Under the pieces are notes generated by a model. That model was not told the DNA's origin and searched no databases. It saw only the letters and a list, made by a program, of their open reading frames with translations. A stretch of 64,000 bases of DNA from Cinclus cinclus (Eukaryota; Chordata; Aves; Passeriformes; Cinclidae), in NCBI RefSeq assembly GCF_963662255.1, contig NC_085067.1:7617148-7681147 (forward strand). The letters run 5' to 3'. The position numbers and the translations under genes are program-made. Every line of letters starts with the position of its first letter. The stretch's first letter is position 1. Below are positions 42,601 through 57,600 of the stretch, piece after piece.

Positions 42601-45600
42601 GTTTATATTCCCACTGATCTCCCATTTTGTTTTTCTTTCACAAGAGACCAGCACTGCACAGGAGTTACTTGGATTAACACCCTCCACCTCTCACTCAGCT
42701 CTAGAAGCACTGGTTGTCTTTTCAGCCTCCAGTAACACCTCAGTGTGTGTAATTTCCATGAGGGAGCTCTGCTTATTTTTTTTACCCCACAAGATGTCAG
42801 CAAGATTTAGGCACTAATTCCTGTGGTCACTTTGAGGAGTTGAGAGGCAAGGTCAGGGTCAGCTGGCAAGACTGAGACACTACTTGATAAGTTTCTAGTG
42901 GAGGTGACTGGAGTGGGATGCCCAAATATAAAGGGTCACCATACTCTGAGACCTGTGAAATGCAGCAGAGACAGCAGGTGAAAGGGGATCAGACTAAGGG
43001 TTTCCTAGTAATGGACACCAGTAGCACAGTCAGGTGAAGTCTCCCTCCAAACAACTGCCACCAAAATCAGGGCTGCCCCACACACTCTTCACACGTCACT
43101 CTTCGCCTTAGCCCAAACCTCAGGAAAATAGGGCTTTACTTTCATCCACCACTGCCCTGTGTCTTTCTGCTCCTTCCTGCTCTGGAGAAAAACTCAAGAG
43201 TGACTGCCAGGAGTCTAATGGAAAAAACAGCAAAACAGGGAGGAGAACAGCACAAATACACATGAGACTTTTTTGGACATCAACCTGGATCCACTGAATC
43301 AGCAGCCCCTGTGCCTATGGGCAAGCAGGCACCGAAAGGCAGGAGGGTGAGGGCCAGAAAAGGAATTTTCAGTGTTATGGAAATAATGTAGACAGGTAAC
43401 TGCAAGCAGCAGACCCAGTGACAAAGAACAAGGAAGGCCCACTCAGCTGAACCAGGTAATGCAGCTTTACTGACAAAAAACACATCCCCAGAAACAGCCT
43501 GGTGTCTCACCTGACACGCCTGCTTTGCTCTGCTGTCGCTCTGTTTCTCAGGCTCAGGGGGAGGAAGAGTTGATGACATGTTTCCTTTCAACACTTTGAG
43601 CAGGTATAATGAGGCACTATAAAAGGGGAGAACACTGCAGTTACCACAGTGAAGCTGCCCAAGGGCAGAGGCCAGGCAGCACAGGCAGCTTACTCTGTAG
43701 CAAAGATGGTTACAGAATTTGAGAGGGTCCCTTCTCTCAGTCTAACCCACTCTGGCCAGACCTAAAGAAATCTTGAAAAATTGAGTATTTTAATTATGTG
43801 TCATTACTGTCAGATATCCCCACTATCAGCCTGGTTTCCTCAAGTACATGCTTTTGACTGGCACTACTGAAGGAGTTCTGCACCCTGCCCAGGATTTCTG
43901 AGCCTGCACAACTCAGCCAGTGCTGCAGCATGGCCTCTCAGCCTCAGCTGCCATGTGCTGGAGAACTCAGGTGTATCCATTGTGAGAGCATGCAGACCTC
44001 TGCTCTTTTGGGAAATGCAGAACCTACTGGGCACTGCTCCACTGAGGACTGCCACTGCTGGGAAGCTGTCAGGGAGCCATGCAGCATACATAGCCAGCCC
44101 CATGTTGCCAGAAGTACCATGGTCCCTGCACAGCTAAGGGGGAGATGTGCTGCAGAGCCAACAAAGTCCAATGGCACTGCGCTGACCATGCAACATGGTA
44201 CCCATTGCACACACAGCTGAGTTGAAAAATCCTAGACTGAGTATGAAACTCCTCATGACACTGGCTGCATGTCACAAGAGAGCCTGCTGGTAAATGGCAC
44301 TCCTATTTACACCAGAGAACATCAAGATCACTCATGTTTCTAACAAATACATATCTGTCTTATCCTAATTTTCCTGTATCCTACAGCAAAGGAGAAAATA
44401 CTGGTATGCACAGTCAGGACTTGATTGCTATTGCCCTCACTGTGCTATCATGAAGACAGTAAACACTGTATTTAAAGAACAATCATCACAGGTTGACTGG
44501 GAATTGCACACATTCCCCACTGAATCACACACACTGAATTATTCCCAGAAGCCTCAAGAAAGCACTTCCCACCAGCAGCAGCAATGTTATACCAGATCAT
44601 TTATGTATCACAGAAGCTATAAAAGACAATTCTCAAAAAATAGGAATGTTTGAAAATGCTTCAGACTGCCAGGACTGACTAGTCCTTATGTAAGACACAG
44701 ATGTTGCTATCAAGCCTTCTGCAAGGCTCTTGCTTCCCAGACCTCTTAACACACAACATCACACTTGCTCAGATCTCACAGCATCAGTAGAGATGCTCCC
44801 TGTGAACACTCACCTGAAGTAATAGAGAGCCACTGCAGAGTCAGTGTGCTTGCAGGCTTTCTTGACAAGTCTCTGCACTAGAGCATGCACATCGTCTTGC
44901 AGGGAGGCCACTCTCTTGCAGTACTGCTTATTGCGGCACAGCGAGTTCCTGCACAGCATTAAAACAAACCCAGAGTCACTACCTACAGACAGAGCTCTGG
45001 GGAGCAGATGGCCAGCAACACTTACCACTTTATCAGGGGGAGAGAACAAAACCAGGACAGTGAGTGATAACAGACAATGCTGTGGGCAGCACATGGCTGT
45101 GGCAAGAAGGGTGAGGACACTGAACACTCTTCACTTTCAAGCACAAATTTAGGCATCAGAGCTCCCACAAAGAGGACTGACTACCTCAAACCTTGTTACT
45201 TCTCAACTGCTTCTCAGCTGGGGCAGGAGGGCAGCACTGAAAATGCTTTAGAGAGTGCTGAGGATGTCAAGAAGTGGTGCAGAGGACACACCATGACATA
45301 CCATGTGTTATGTCTGTCTAGCTGGTATCATCCTTCACTTCTGGCCCTGAACAGAGAATTTGCACTCTGCCTGTCTCAGAAATAACTTGTTGAGAGTTCT
45401 GCCAGCCACAGCAGCAACTCTGTAAGCCCTGGGTGTTGTTGCATGGTCTGACTCAGAGGTCAGAGGACCATGGAGGTATTCAGTGACATGGCTCCATACC
45501 TGCAACTCTTGTGTTTGTTACTGAGGCTTCTACCTGCAAACAGGTTTGACATTTCAAGTCCTTTAGCGTAGAAAATCCAGATCCTAATTCCTTTCCTGCA

Positions 45601-48600
45601 GGATATACTAAGCACTGTGTATGTGTGTGGTGCTGGTAATCTAACCTACACAATCTCTAAGCACAGCAATTACCTTCAACCTTAGAAAGACCAGCTCCTG
45701 GTGTTCAATCAATTCCACAGTTGTTTATCAAAAGCCATTGTCTATTATCTGAAGGTCTAAGGACACTTACTTGAAGATACTAGCTGTTTTCTGGAGGATG
45801 TCAACCTCCTGCTTGTCAGAGTCTGAGCTCATGCATTGTTCAATCAATTGAAGCAGGGGCTCAATGATATCAAACACCAAGGGGTTCTCTGCTTGCTTAA
45901 CCAGGAACACATCAATCAGATCCAACACCTGCAAACACAGTTATCCATGTGAGGAGTACAGCAGGCAGGGAAACAAGATGGATTTACCCAGAGCACCTAC
46001 CAGTAGGCTGTGGAGCAGTTAGAAGGGGCTGAAAAAATTATTTACAGCTGAGATCTGTACACATTCTGGTACCATTTCTACTGTTAGGGCACAGGAAACT
46101 GAAAACTAAAATCTGAAACTGAAGATTAAGAGTTGTCTGTTGGTCCCAACTCTGTTTCATGCAGTGACACCATTTAGAAAGAACAGTTACAAGGATCAGT
46201 GTCACCTGGCCAGACCTGCAGTCACTCTAACCTGGCACAAGTCCCTGTTAGCACCACTGACTGACAGCTCTCACTCCTGCAAGCCCAGCTTGAATTACAG
46301 ACAGTGCATTAGCATAAAATCAGCCTTTTTATGGAACAGCATCAGAAGGGAAATGCAGTAGAGCCACTGGCTCACTTCACTATTCAGCCTTGGCTAGCCT
46401 GACTCCTGATGCCCATTTCTGTCTGGGAGCAGCTGGAGCTGTCCCTGGACGCTGGCATGTCCCAGAAGGTCCATACTGACACCAGGCGGCCTGAACTCAG
46501 CATTACAGTCACAACCAACCAGAGGGTTTATCAGAATCCCCCCAGATTTTACTGGCACAACAAGCCAAAAAAGCTGATGTTGAAAAATGACCCGAGGCAT
46601 TTTATGCATGTGTCTTTAAGGAACACCAAGTTTGTCCAGTTAAAACAAAAACTGAGGGGCATCTTTGGATAGCTGTGAGAAAGGATCTTGTCAGTTTAAG
46701 CATTTCAGATCAGCAAATGAAAACCACTGAGCACTTTCTGACAGCACAGACCTGGTTTTCAAACAGGCCTGTGAAGCCCCAATCACTGACCCCAAACAGT
46801 GCTGTGTCAGGTGCTGTCCAAAGCCAGAACAATCCAGTCCCAGCTTCCAGGAGCTCATGACATAGGTGACTATCCAAGCTGTTTAGTGTCAGGTAGCTCA
46901 TGGCATGCATAGGCTTCAACATAATACTAAACCAGAGGTCTTCACATCTAACACTTCTCTCCCACCTTAGCCTTGAAATCCCTCCGTAGGATCTTCTCTT
47001 TCCGCATTCTGTCTTTCTCATCTTTCTTTGCCTGGATCCGTTTCTGCTGCTCAGCAAAAAGGGCTGAGATGTTCTTGTCAAGAGCCATCATAGCATCATC
47101 ATCCAGCTCTTCATCACTCTTATCTCCTTCCTTTTGTTTTTAGAAGAGAAAACCAATACATCAACTCATTTACTTCAAAAAGACAGTGAGGAGGGAACCA
47201 GACTCAAGCAGGGATGTAGCTAACCCAGAATAATACTGTAGGGAGGGAAAACATGCTCAGATCCATGAGAAATCTCACTTATATTTCTTTTCAGGTAATC
47301 TGGCTGCACAGCACTAACATGTAGAGAGGGTCAGGAGAGGGAAGAGACTGAGGTTTTCACCTCTGTGCTGTTCCTCCTTCAGTAAAGAGGTTCATATTTT
47401 GCTATGTCTGCAACCTTTATTGGAATCATTAAACCAAACTCTATCACTGCTACAGTTAAGTCTCCAGAGTGGTCTTCAGGGAACACTCCTCCACACAGGC
47501 CAGTCAACCCACATAAAGTATCTCAGTGCTCTAGTTCACATCAATCTCATTTATTACAGGAAGGAGCACAAGCTGTGTCAGGCTAGACTGAACAAGCTAA
47601 AGTGCTCAAGACATATGAACAATAAATAAAAGGACAAGTGACTTATTCCCACAGCTCACCTAAAACCCTGAGCTATTTCAAGTGCCATACAAAGATGGCT
47701 GCAAGGGCTATGACTGCATGAGTTCAGGCAAAATGAGTGTTACTAGATCATCTCTCACCATCCCAACCTCCCAGTATCTGTATCAAGGCAGAAAGTGAAA
47801 ACATACCAAAGTATTCCCTGCTTGGAGAACTTTCATCAGCTGACTGCGAAAATTTTCATCAACTTCTTCACCCTCCTCATCTCCACTGTCAGTGCTGTCT
47901 TCATCCGAGGAGTCCTCACTTCTTTCTTCATCCTAAGGAAGGAAAGTTCATCTCCTGAGCACACCAGACAAGCCCAACTCAATTATCAGATGTGTCACTG
48001 TTCAGAGATAAAACCTCAACCCTCCCCTCCTGCCTTCCTCCTAGCCCTCAGATCCAAGTACAGACACCTAAGATAATGGGGTACCAGGTCTCCACAAGAG
48101 CTAAAGGTGGAATATAATGCAGACTTCTGTGTCATATTAAATAAGTATCAAAGAGAAGCTTCCAAGGAACTGCTCCCATCTGACCCTCCTCTCTGCTGAT
48201 GCCTGTAATGCTTTGTTACTTGAATCTCTACAGTCCTTACAAATGTGAGCTCTGGAATCCAGCTGGCTGTGCACCACAGCCACGATTCTGTCTATGGCTG
48301 AAAAAAGGAGAGGCCTCTGCTCATTTCAGGATGCAGCTATTTCTTCTCAGAAAGGCATCTGTTCAACAAGCCACATCCACAACAGCAAGCCAAGAGACTC
48401 CAGCATGCACTTCTAATAACCCATTTGTGTGTTGAACCTTTAAAATAAATCTTAACAGAGTGACAGCTGTTTTCCTCAAACAAAGAAATGGTGTTAATCT
48501 ATTGACACAGTTCAGGAGAAACATTAAACATTGAGGATATGAAGAGTGGTTGTCACTGTCAATGGCACAGTTACCGTGTCCTCTGCAGATTTGGTTTTTT

Positions 48601-51600
48601 TGTTTGATTCTTCCATCACAACGACAGCACTTTCTTCATTTTGCTCTTGGTTAGGGTCAAATACCTACAAAAAAAAAATTTAAAAAAAGGGACTTGAATT
48701 TTTCAGTATTTTGTTTTTAAGCATTTCTTGTGTACAACAGACAGAAATTTCAGCACAGTAAACCAGCTGAATAACGGAATTTTAAGTAAGGGCATTAACT
48801 TTCTGCTTGTTAACATGCCAAGTTCTTTCTGTAAGTAACGAAAAAGGTGGAGAAATCTGATTAAGCTGGTGGCATTGCACATCTTGGTTTGCTACAAATG
48901 AAGTATTAGGTTCATCACAAAGTATCTGACAGCCTATCTTTGGAATCCACATATTATTTTCTCAGTAGGCATCACCTTTCTTAGTGGTATGACCAATTCA
49001 GATTTTTAGTCTCACTTATCTTTAGCACCTCTATGAAAAAAGCACCTTTCTAGAAAAAATAAATGTTACCATTTATACTCACATATAAAATCTACCGGTT
49101 ACATAAACTGAATCAGGAATTTCTTCAGCCTAAAGCTATCAAATAATACAGCTTAAAGTTAGCAATCTCAGGCTCCTGTAAAAAACAACCAAACTCCTCC
49201 CCCATAAAAACAAGAACCTCCAACTTGAAACTGCAGCTCAAATTCAGCAGCACACATCATCAGATATTCCCTAAATCAAGCAGATTGTAAATTAAACCCA
49301 AAATTGAGACATGTTTATACATAAATCTGTTAGGGACAAAACAGGCAAACAGTACAAGGCCCCTCTAGTGCCTCACTTACATCCAGGATCAGCTGCAAGC
49401 CCCTCTTGGTCAGGTTAGGGCATATCGATACAAACACACTCTTGGAAATCCGACGTAAGAGGAGGCTGGGCTGGGCAAGGAGGGAGAGAAGGATTTCCAC
49501 CATCACCTCAACCCATCCTGGCTCCGAGTTGTCTGCACAGGATCAAACAGTGACAGGAAGAGGCATTGGCATATCAGTAAGAAACTACAGAAAAATTCAC
49601 CAAGGAATAAAAAATAAAATTGTCCTTCTAGCTGACTCTTAGAAATACCCACTCAGCAACTCAGACCAGAAGGCTGGAGGGAGAAACCACAGGGAGAAAC
49701 ATGCTTGCAATGGTCTTTTGACCACTGCAAAGGCTTACTAGGTAACAAAAGCTACCATTTATTAAATCATTACTTAGATTAGCAGTTTTGCAAGTCATGT
49801 GACACCTACTTGGCCACATTAAAGCCATTAGCAGCTGGTCAGTAAAAGTATATGCATTTTATAGTGTTTCAGTGAAACCAGAAATCACAGCAGCTCATGA
49901 AAAGTGATGGCATTTGAAATTCATCCTTTAGTCCAAAAGTTTGGGAATCCTGCTCTACAACCAACCAAACCACCAAAGAATTACAGCTTTTATTTTCACA
50001 GTGCCCTCAAATTGATTTACACAGATTTTAGGAGAACAAGACCACAGCTGGAGAGGAAATCAAAAGACTGAGCCAAGTTTTTTCCTGGTCAAGTCCCAAC
50101 CTAGAGGGTCCACAGGCCCTAAACAAGGATCAGCCTCCATCTCCAACCACGCTGTGTATACACAGAGGACATGTTTCATATGCTCAGAACTCAAGCTAAG
50201 AAGAAAACATGTTTCATGCCTGCTGGGTGTTCAAGCCCATAGCTTTTCCAGGCAGACACCACCAGTCCATCACCAGCCACTGTCCCACAAAGAACAATGA
50301 CTCAAGGAAAAGGAACTCCCTTGGAGTGCTCACCCAAACAAGGGCAGCTAGGGATCTCAGTTCTCCTTTCCATGGCACACAGGAACATAACTCACTGACA
50401 GTGCAGACAGAGAGCTGGAGCAGAACACTTAGAAGGGCACAGAAAGAGAATGAAGAAGGGATTCCCCTGGGAGTAAGTGCATCAAGCTAGAACCAAAGCA
50501 GAGTGTGTCAATAATGCAGAACTGCCATCTGTCTTTGACAGACCACTAACAATCCCAGTCCCTTTCTTTGTGTAGGAAGGACTCACCAGTCTTCTTCTTC
50601 TTCTTCTTGGCTTCTTTGCTGAATGCCCTCTCTGTGCAGTTCAGAAGGTCGCTCAGAACATCCACTGTTTCAGACTGATTCTGTTTGATCAAAAGCAGAC
50701 AGCAAGCAGGCTCAGAACTCCCTACCAGCACCACCACCAACAGAGGGAATAGCTCCAAATCTAAGGACCACTCTAAACAGGCACATATATTACAATCAAC
50801 TACTACAACTCTTTTGCAGAAAAAAAACACATTAAATTTAGTAAAAATCACTCCAGTCAGCAGCAAATCAAGGGCAGAACTAATGCTCAGGCCAAGCTTT
50901 GCCCACTACACGTCTACAGGCAGTGTAAGAATCACAGTTTATTAGCTGCCAGTTGCCCATTTTCAAAAGCAAGAGGTTCTGTAAGGCTGGATCTCTGAAC
51001 ACAGAGAAACTTCCTCCCCATTTTGGTGTTCAGAAAGCCCAGCTATCAGCCTATTCTATACTAGAGAAACATTCATCAGACATCTTACCTTGAAAAGATG
51101 AATGGCCATTGAAAGCAGAAGTTGCTGGAATGCACCAACTTTGGCATTGTGTGATTTGTTTTCCTTCTTCTGCAGATCCTTCACGGACTGAAGTGTTCTG
51201 AAGAAAGAAACCTCTCTGAGTTTTTCACAATTACAACAGCAAATCATCTCATATGACCAGAGTAAAAACATGACCAAAACTATAGTACTGCTTTGTATGC
51301 TTAGCATTTATTTGCATTGGGTATTCTTTCAGTACACAATCTTAACACAGTATCTTACTGGATGTGGGTTATAAAAAAACTACACTTGTGAACAGACTAC
51401 ATTCCTAATACCACAGTCAAAGCTAGACCTTTATGGGGAATCAAACTCAGAAAAGAGTCATTGAGAAGTTTGTACAGGCATTATTAGGAGAAAAGATGAG
51501 CCAACTGTTACAATTATTTTGGAGAAGGACTATGAGCAAAAATAGAAAAGACATGGCTATCATAGTTAACACTTAGTAAATACATAGAAGGAAGAGGAAG

Positions 51601-54600
51601 AAAGGAATGGGGTGGAAAGAAACAGAAAGGCACTCTGAAACCCAGCCATGGGTGCAGGATACTCAAAGGGAAAAAAAGGAACTGCCACTGCAAGTGAAAT
51701 GGCTGTGTTACAGAACAGCAGGAGGCAAAGAGAATACATCTCTTTTACTGCCCTAAAGAGAAACCAAGACCAGGGCTTTCCTACCTTTCTCACTTCACCA
51801 ACCCAGCACCCAGCTTCCCAAATGCCTCACCTCTCCCAGATATCCCTCTGTTCCTTGGTAAAAGGTTTCACAGCTTTGACATGCTCACTGGAGAGCAGTT
51901 TGTTGGCATACTCAACGAGGAGAAAGATCCACAGCTTCCCATCTGCAGTCACACCATGGACATGCTTCTCTCTCAAGGCTGCAGCCTCTGCTGTATCCCC
52001 CAAAACAGGCAGAGTGTTTAATGTCTGAAGTAACCTGCAAAGACAGACAGCCACCATGTTACTGTCAGAGGAACCAAATGGTCTGCTCCCACTTTCCAAA
52101 TTCATAGCCACCAGCAAAGCACTCTCATCCCAGAGCTCTGGTCACTCACTGCAGCCCAGACTGACAGTGCCCAATTTTCAACCCACATATGTAGCCAAGA
52201 CAGCAGTGTAGAGCTCATCATCTTCATGGCCCTAAGCCATCTGGTGCTCTCAAGGACACTAATAATCACAGTTGTTTCCCACTCTGTCCCCCACCATGTC
52301 CTCTGCTTTCCTTCTACTGAGGTTTGGCAATCATCTAAAAACATCCATTACCAACTCTATCCTCCTTAATACAGGGAGGGCTGTGGACTCACCAGCACCT
52401 GGCACACAGAGTGGACAGTCACCAGCACAACCCCAGCACCTCCCTCTTGGGTCCTTCCCCTTCCAGCTTGCAACAGAGGCAATGGAAATATTATGGGAAA
52501 AACCAGTATGAGCTCATGTCCAAACCTGCCATATCATCTCACATATACTCATCAGATTTGCTATGGACAATACACAGATATTTGAAAAATCCATCACCTT
52601 AAAAAAAGCCATTTCCTGGTGCTGGAGTCAAAGAAATGCTCCAAATACAGCCTACCGTTCCAAACTTCTTGCCCTGCTATTCACAAGCTGATCTTATCCT
52701 CAGGGGAAAAAAAAAGATAAATTTCCAAGCTTAAAGCATGCAATCAAATCCTCACCCAAAAAAGTAGTTTTCTGTCTCTGTATGATCCCGTTCATTTAGG
52801 GGCTCTGATGGAAGGACATTAGCCTCAGCTATCTGGGAATTCTTCTTCTTAGCAACAAAGAAAGCATGGAAGAAGCAAAACCTAGAATAGATAGAAACAG
52901 GAACAAAATTAAAACGCAGATTGGTCCTAACAAAGCAAAATCAGCCCATTGTGTGCAAACCAAACAGCTCCAAATTCAAGGAAGTCCAAGCACTGAAAAA
53001 AGCCAGTTTACAATGAGACTGTATTCTTGAGATACAGGATAAAGAAGAGAACAAGATGCTCAGGACTTCATAAGAAGCACCAACACTTAAGACCACAAAA
53101 CACAATACCAAGGCCATCAGATGTGGGTGACACCCTCCAAGACACTTTAAGTGACAGATAAATATTTATTAAGACCTGATGATAAAAATAATATCTTCAA
53201 GCAGTTTAGGCAAGCAGGAATGGAAAATTTATCGAAAATAAATAGAATAATGTGATTTTAAGTGCCAACTACTTATGACACGTTAGTCCAATTACGCAGA
53301 AGGTATTTTGAAAACAAAACCTAGTCTCCTAAATCATTTATTATGGAGCATTTCCATTACTGGATTTGCCTAGTATCATGGGGACAGCTTATTTGGAATA
53401 CTGCTGTTGAGCTACACAGAATTATCCCAATTATTCCTTTAAATCAGTCTCACCTGGCAATGTCCATCACAAGGCTCTCTTCTTTTCTTGCTGCACTTTC
53501 AGTGATGTTAACCAGTCGGTGCATCATCCATCTTCTCAATTGAGCAGTCTTCTGTTGCGCTCTTTGAATGAGAAGTGGGCACAGTCAGCAGTTTGAACAC
53601 TAACCCAGCATGAATACACACTGCACAACCCACTGTATCAAGAGGTGACTTTCAGATATTTAGAGGCTTCACACTAAAATTGGCAAAGTTATGTAGCAAC
53701 AAAGTAATAGGTACAAAAGAAGAGATACAATCTTCTCAAGTTTGCTTTTTACTATGCAAAAGGCAATGTATTTACCCCCCCCCCCCCCACATAGAGTCTG
53801 CAGATGAGCAAAAAGCACTTCAAGAACAGCAGCAGTCAGTACAGTGAGGTTTGTAGGTACCAGGTACACATAACCTGGCCTGAATGCCAGCAGATAAAAG
53901 AGAGGCACAATTCCTACAAAGACCTGAGTGTAGCTCAGTAGCTGTAGTGAAAGAGGAAACCACAGGACATATTCTCCAAAGCAATTGTCAGGGCTAGGAA
54001 AAGAAGAGAAAAGGCTCTTTTGGTGATCCAGTCTGTGTTGGCCAGGCTGGCTGGTTCTCAATACACTTGGCAGAATTTGCAGAACTAAATTTTATCCCAG
54101 CAAAGGAGTCAGATGCTGGGGCTAAACTTTCTGAGACAGAGGAAATAAACAATTATCAACTCATGGCAAGGGAACCAGCAAATGTCGAGAGGAAGGTGCA
54201 ATACCCATGTACTCACGTGTCTGCATTTTCCCGGTTCTGTTTCTGCCGGTTCCGTGAGAAGTCTAAGCAACAGTCCAAGTCTGGCCTGAGGAACATGTCT
54301 TTGAGCCAGGAGATGTATTTTTTCAAGGCCACTGCCTGCAGGTGTCTGACTACCTTGGAAGCACTCAATAACACTGGCCTCCCTTGATTGGTAAGGGTAG
54401 AGAAGCCCATCATCACAGCCAGCTGCCTCTCTGGGTCATCGCAGCCACTCAGAAATGTATCTATATATCCCTCCATTTCTGCAGCAAACTTAAATCCCTG
54501 TGGAAACTGAAAAACACAGTCAAAGAAGCAGGTCAGGAACTTCACACTCAGTCTGAATGGCTCTGTAAATATAAATCATATATTGAGTCATAGTCATATA

Positions 54601-57600
54601 ACAGCCTGGGTTAGAAGGGACCTCAAAGCTCATCTCATTCCCAAGCCCCTGCCGTGGGCCTGAAGGGACAACTTCCAATAGATCAGATTCCTCCAAGCCC
54701 ATCCAACCAGGCCTTGAACACTTGCAGTGTAAACCACATGAAAGGATTTGGCTGCAGTAAGTAAATTAAAGTCAAGTGCCTGAATATTTCTCCTAAAGCT
54801 TACAGTTGATTTCACCTCATGGTCTTCCTCTCACAGCAGCAGCCACTGTAAGCAACCACAGAATCTTGCCACATACCAACATGAACCCTGGAATTTACAC
54901 CTTCCAGAACAGTGAGGCTTCAGCAGGATGGCCCACATGCTGGCCAGTAAAACTAAGCTCCCAGGCTGATCAACCCTTTATTTTGGGTGGAAGTTCCATG
55001 ATGTTTCTCACATCATCTACCTTAGAGTCTCCCTAGATTTGGAAATTCCCCACCATCAATTCCAGTCTCATCTAGCAGCCCTGGAGTCCACTGACCTAAG
55101 TGGCTTAGAATAAATGCCACCTCCTCTCCCTGGTGTCTGAGAAGCATTGAGGCATTCTGAAAGGTGAGGGAGTTGATTTGTTCAAGCTAAAACTCATATC
55201 CTGAGGTGTGGCTGCTCTGTGCTGAGTTTTATCTTCGGTCCTGCCACTGCCCACAGGGTATACAGCTGGCAGGTTGCTGGCCTTGGACACTGTCCAGCAG
55301 CATAGAGACCACCAGGACATGTCCCACTCCACCATGCATCCCATTCCCTTATGGTTTTTAACAGCCCACTGTGTTCAATCCCACTCAACTTGTCCTAGAA
55401 AAAAAATACACGCTTAACTGGAGAAATCTTGAAGAGGTGATCTCATTCCAAAAGTCCAACAAACCTTCTTTTAAATTAATAAAGCAATTTGTATGGTCTA
55501 CTGTCACATTCAATACAGTGACCTGGCAAGAGCAGAAACAGAAGCGAAAGTCTAGGGAATATCAGTCTTTTAAATAAAGAGACTACAAATTTGTAATTAA
55601 CTACAAATCCATCCAATTAAAACATAAATACCCCTGAAAAAAATCTCAAAGAAAACACAACTTAGCAAGCTCCTGCTTCCACTGTTGGAGAACTCAATAC
55701 TTGTGCACAAATATGAAAACTGGGAAAAAAATTCCAGGAAAGACACTGTAAACAGGCTAATAGCTCACAACAAGGAGTTCATCAAGCACCTCTCAAGAAC
55801 AGCAAACCAGGTTTATTTGCTCCCTTGTTGATAAAAAAAAAAAAAAAGTGGAATCAGGAGGATAACTGCCAGTAAAAACCAGACTGCAGCTTCCATCTCC
55901 AATAATCACCAGAATCCCATCAGGAAGTACAAGGTAACAGCATTTACTTCTCCAAACAACCAACCTATGTCAAGAAACAAAACAAAACAAACCCCAAAAC
56001 CAAACTCAAATTTAAACTAAGATCTATTCTACTCTCTCATCATCACCACTATTAGGAGCTTCTGCCATTTAGTCTCATTGTCTTCAGAGGATTTGTACAT
56101 TTCAGACAAGAGCCAAATAAAAATAATTTTGATGCACATGGAAGAACACAGACTAATTTACTGTGCAACAAGCACTTAAAGAAAGAAATAGGAAAACTAC
56201 TAAGTCAGTGGATAAATCCTGGAGAAAGCTGGTCCATTTAGGGAGGCAGCATAGTATGCAGTACTTGCAGAGCAAACCCACACACCTACAGCTGCTCTGA
56301 TAACAGAACCAAAAGATGACAGATCTGTGTCTCCCAGCAACTAATTTTGGGTGCATGTGAAGAGGTTGGGGATTGTGTTACCACAAAAAGCCAAGTAAAA
56401 GCCATTTTTACCAGTATACCCCTTTTCCTCTGATTATTGCAGAATTGTGTTGTTTGCTGGCTTCCCAGTAGGGAAAGACTAAGAGGAGCTCCAAAATCCA
56501 ATTCCAAATAAATTTTGTGCTTAAACCTCAGATGTGCTTATTGAAACAAGCACTAACAAACAAAAGCACGAGTTGTCCCTTTGTGTCTTTGCCTTCTAAT
56601 GTTCATGCAACACCCAGAACAATAATAAACAAAAAGGAGCTTCTGGACACACAAAAGCAAAGGGACTGTTAAAGGACAACACATGACACTGTCAATTTGC
56701 TGAGGGCTGCCCTTCTTCTGCTTCCCCCATCATTAGAGCTTTCCTGGCAGCAGCAATGAAAGCAGGTGGGACAGTGCTGAACAGTTTCCATACCCTTAAA
56801 ATAGGCAATGACAATCAAACACAGACTATACTCAGTCTACTGCAATCAGTGGTCATACAATAACCTTGCTTTTAGTAAGAGCTCAAGGTCTAAAATTGCA
56901 GGTAGGTCTTTTTTTATACAAGATGATTTGAAACTAGAAGTAGGGCAGAGACAACTCGTGCTCAAGAATGGCTTTTAGCTTGTTCAAAGACCTACCTGAG
57001 TGGCTACCACGTGTTCTCCATAGTGCAGCATCACCTTCCCTTTGAGAACCACCTGCAGCTGCTCCACGGACAGCAAGGGGAGAGCACTGCCCAGCAACCG
57101 GTAGCACATGTAACTGAGTGGGAACAAAGAACATTCCCTCAGGCTAAAGTACAGCACTGAATCCACACACAGGGGTAAGATAGAGAGGAAGTGCTGGGGC
57201 AGGCTACAGGAGCATGCAGGGGGACAGAAGTTAAAACCTGTGGGCCAACAAACAGGAGGATGACACGGGAAACAACAGTGTAAGTTAAAACAAACCTCAC
57301 AGGTCCTGATTTCTCCTTCAATAGCCCACTCTCCACAACTTCATTCCAGAACAGTTCAAAGGCACCTTCCTTCAGTGCAACTTGTAGCAAATCAAATGCT
57401 ACACTGGGCAATTTCTTGTCTTCCTTCTCAGATTTGGCAGCGCTTTTCAGCAGCTCTACAAGCCTGGAAGAAGAAATAAAATCATGTGAGAGATCTGACC
57501 TGAAAGGGAATTGCTGAAGGCCAAATTCACCCAGCTGAAAGACATAGAACACTTCCCAAGAATTAAAGGCTGTGCCTCCTGGGAGAAATGACACAACCAT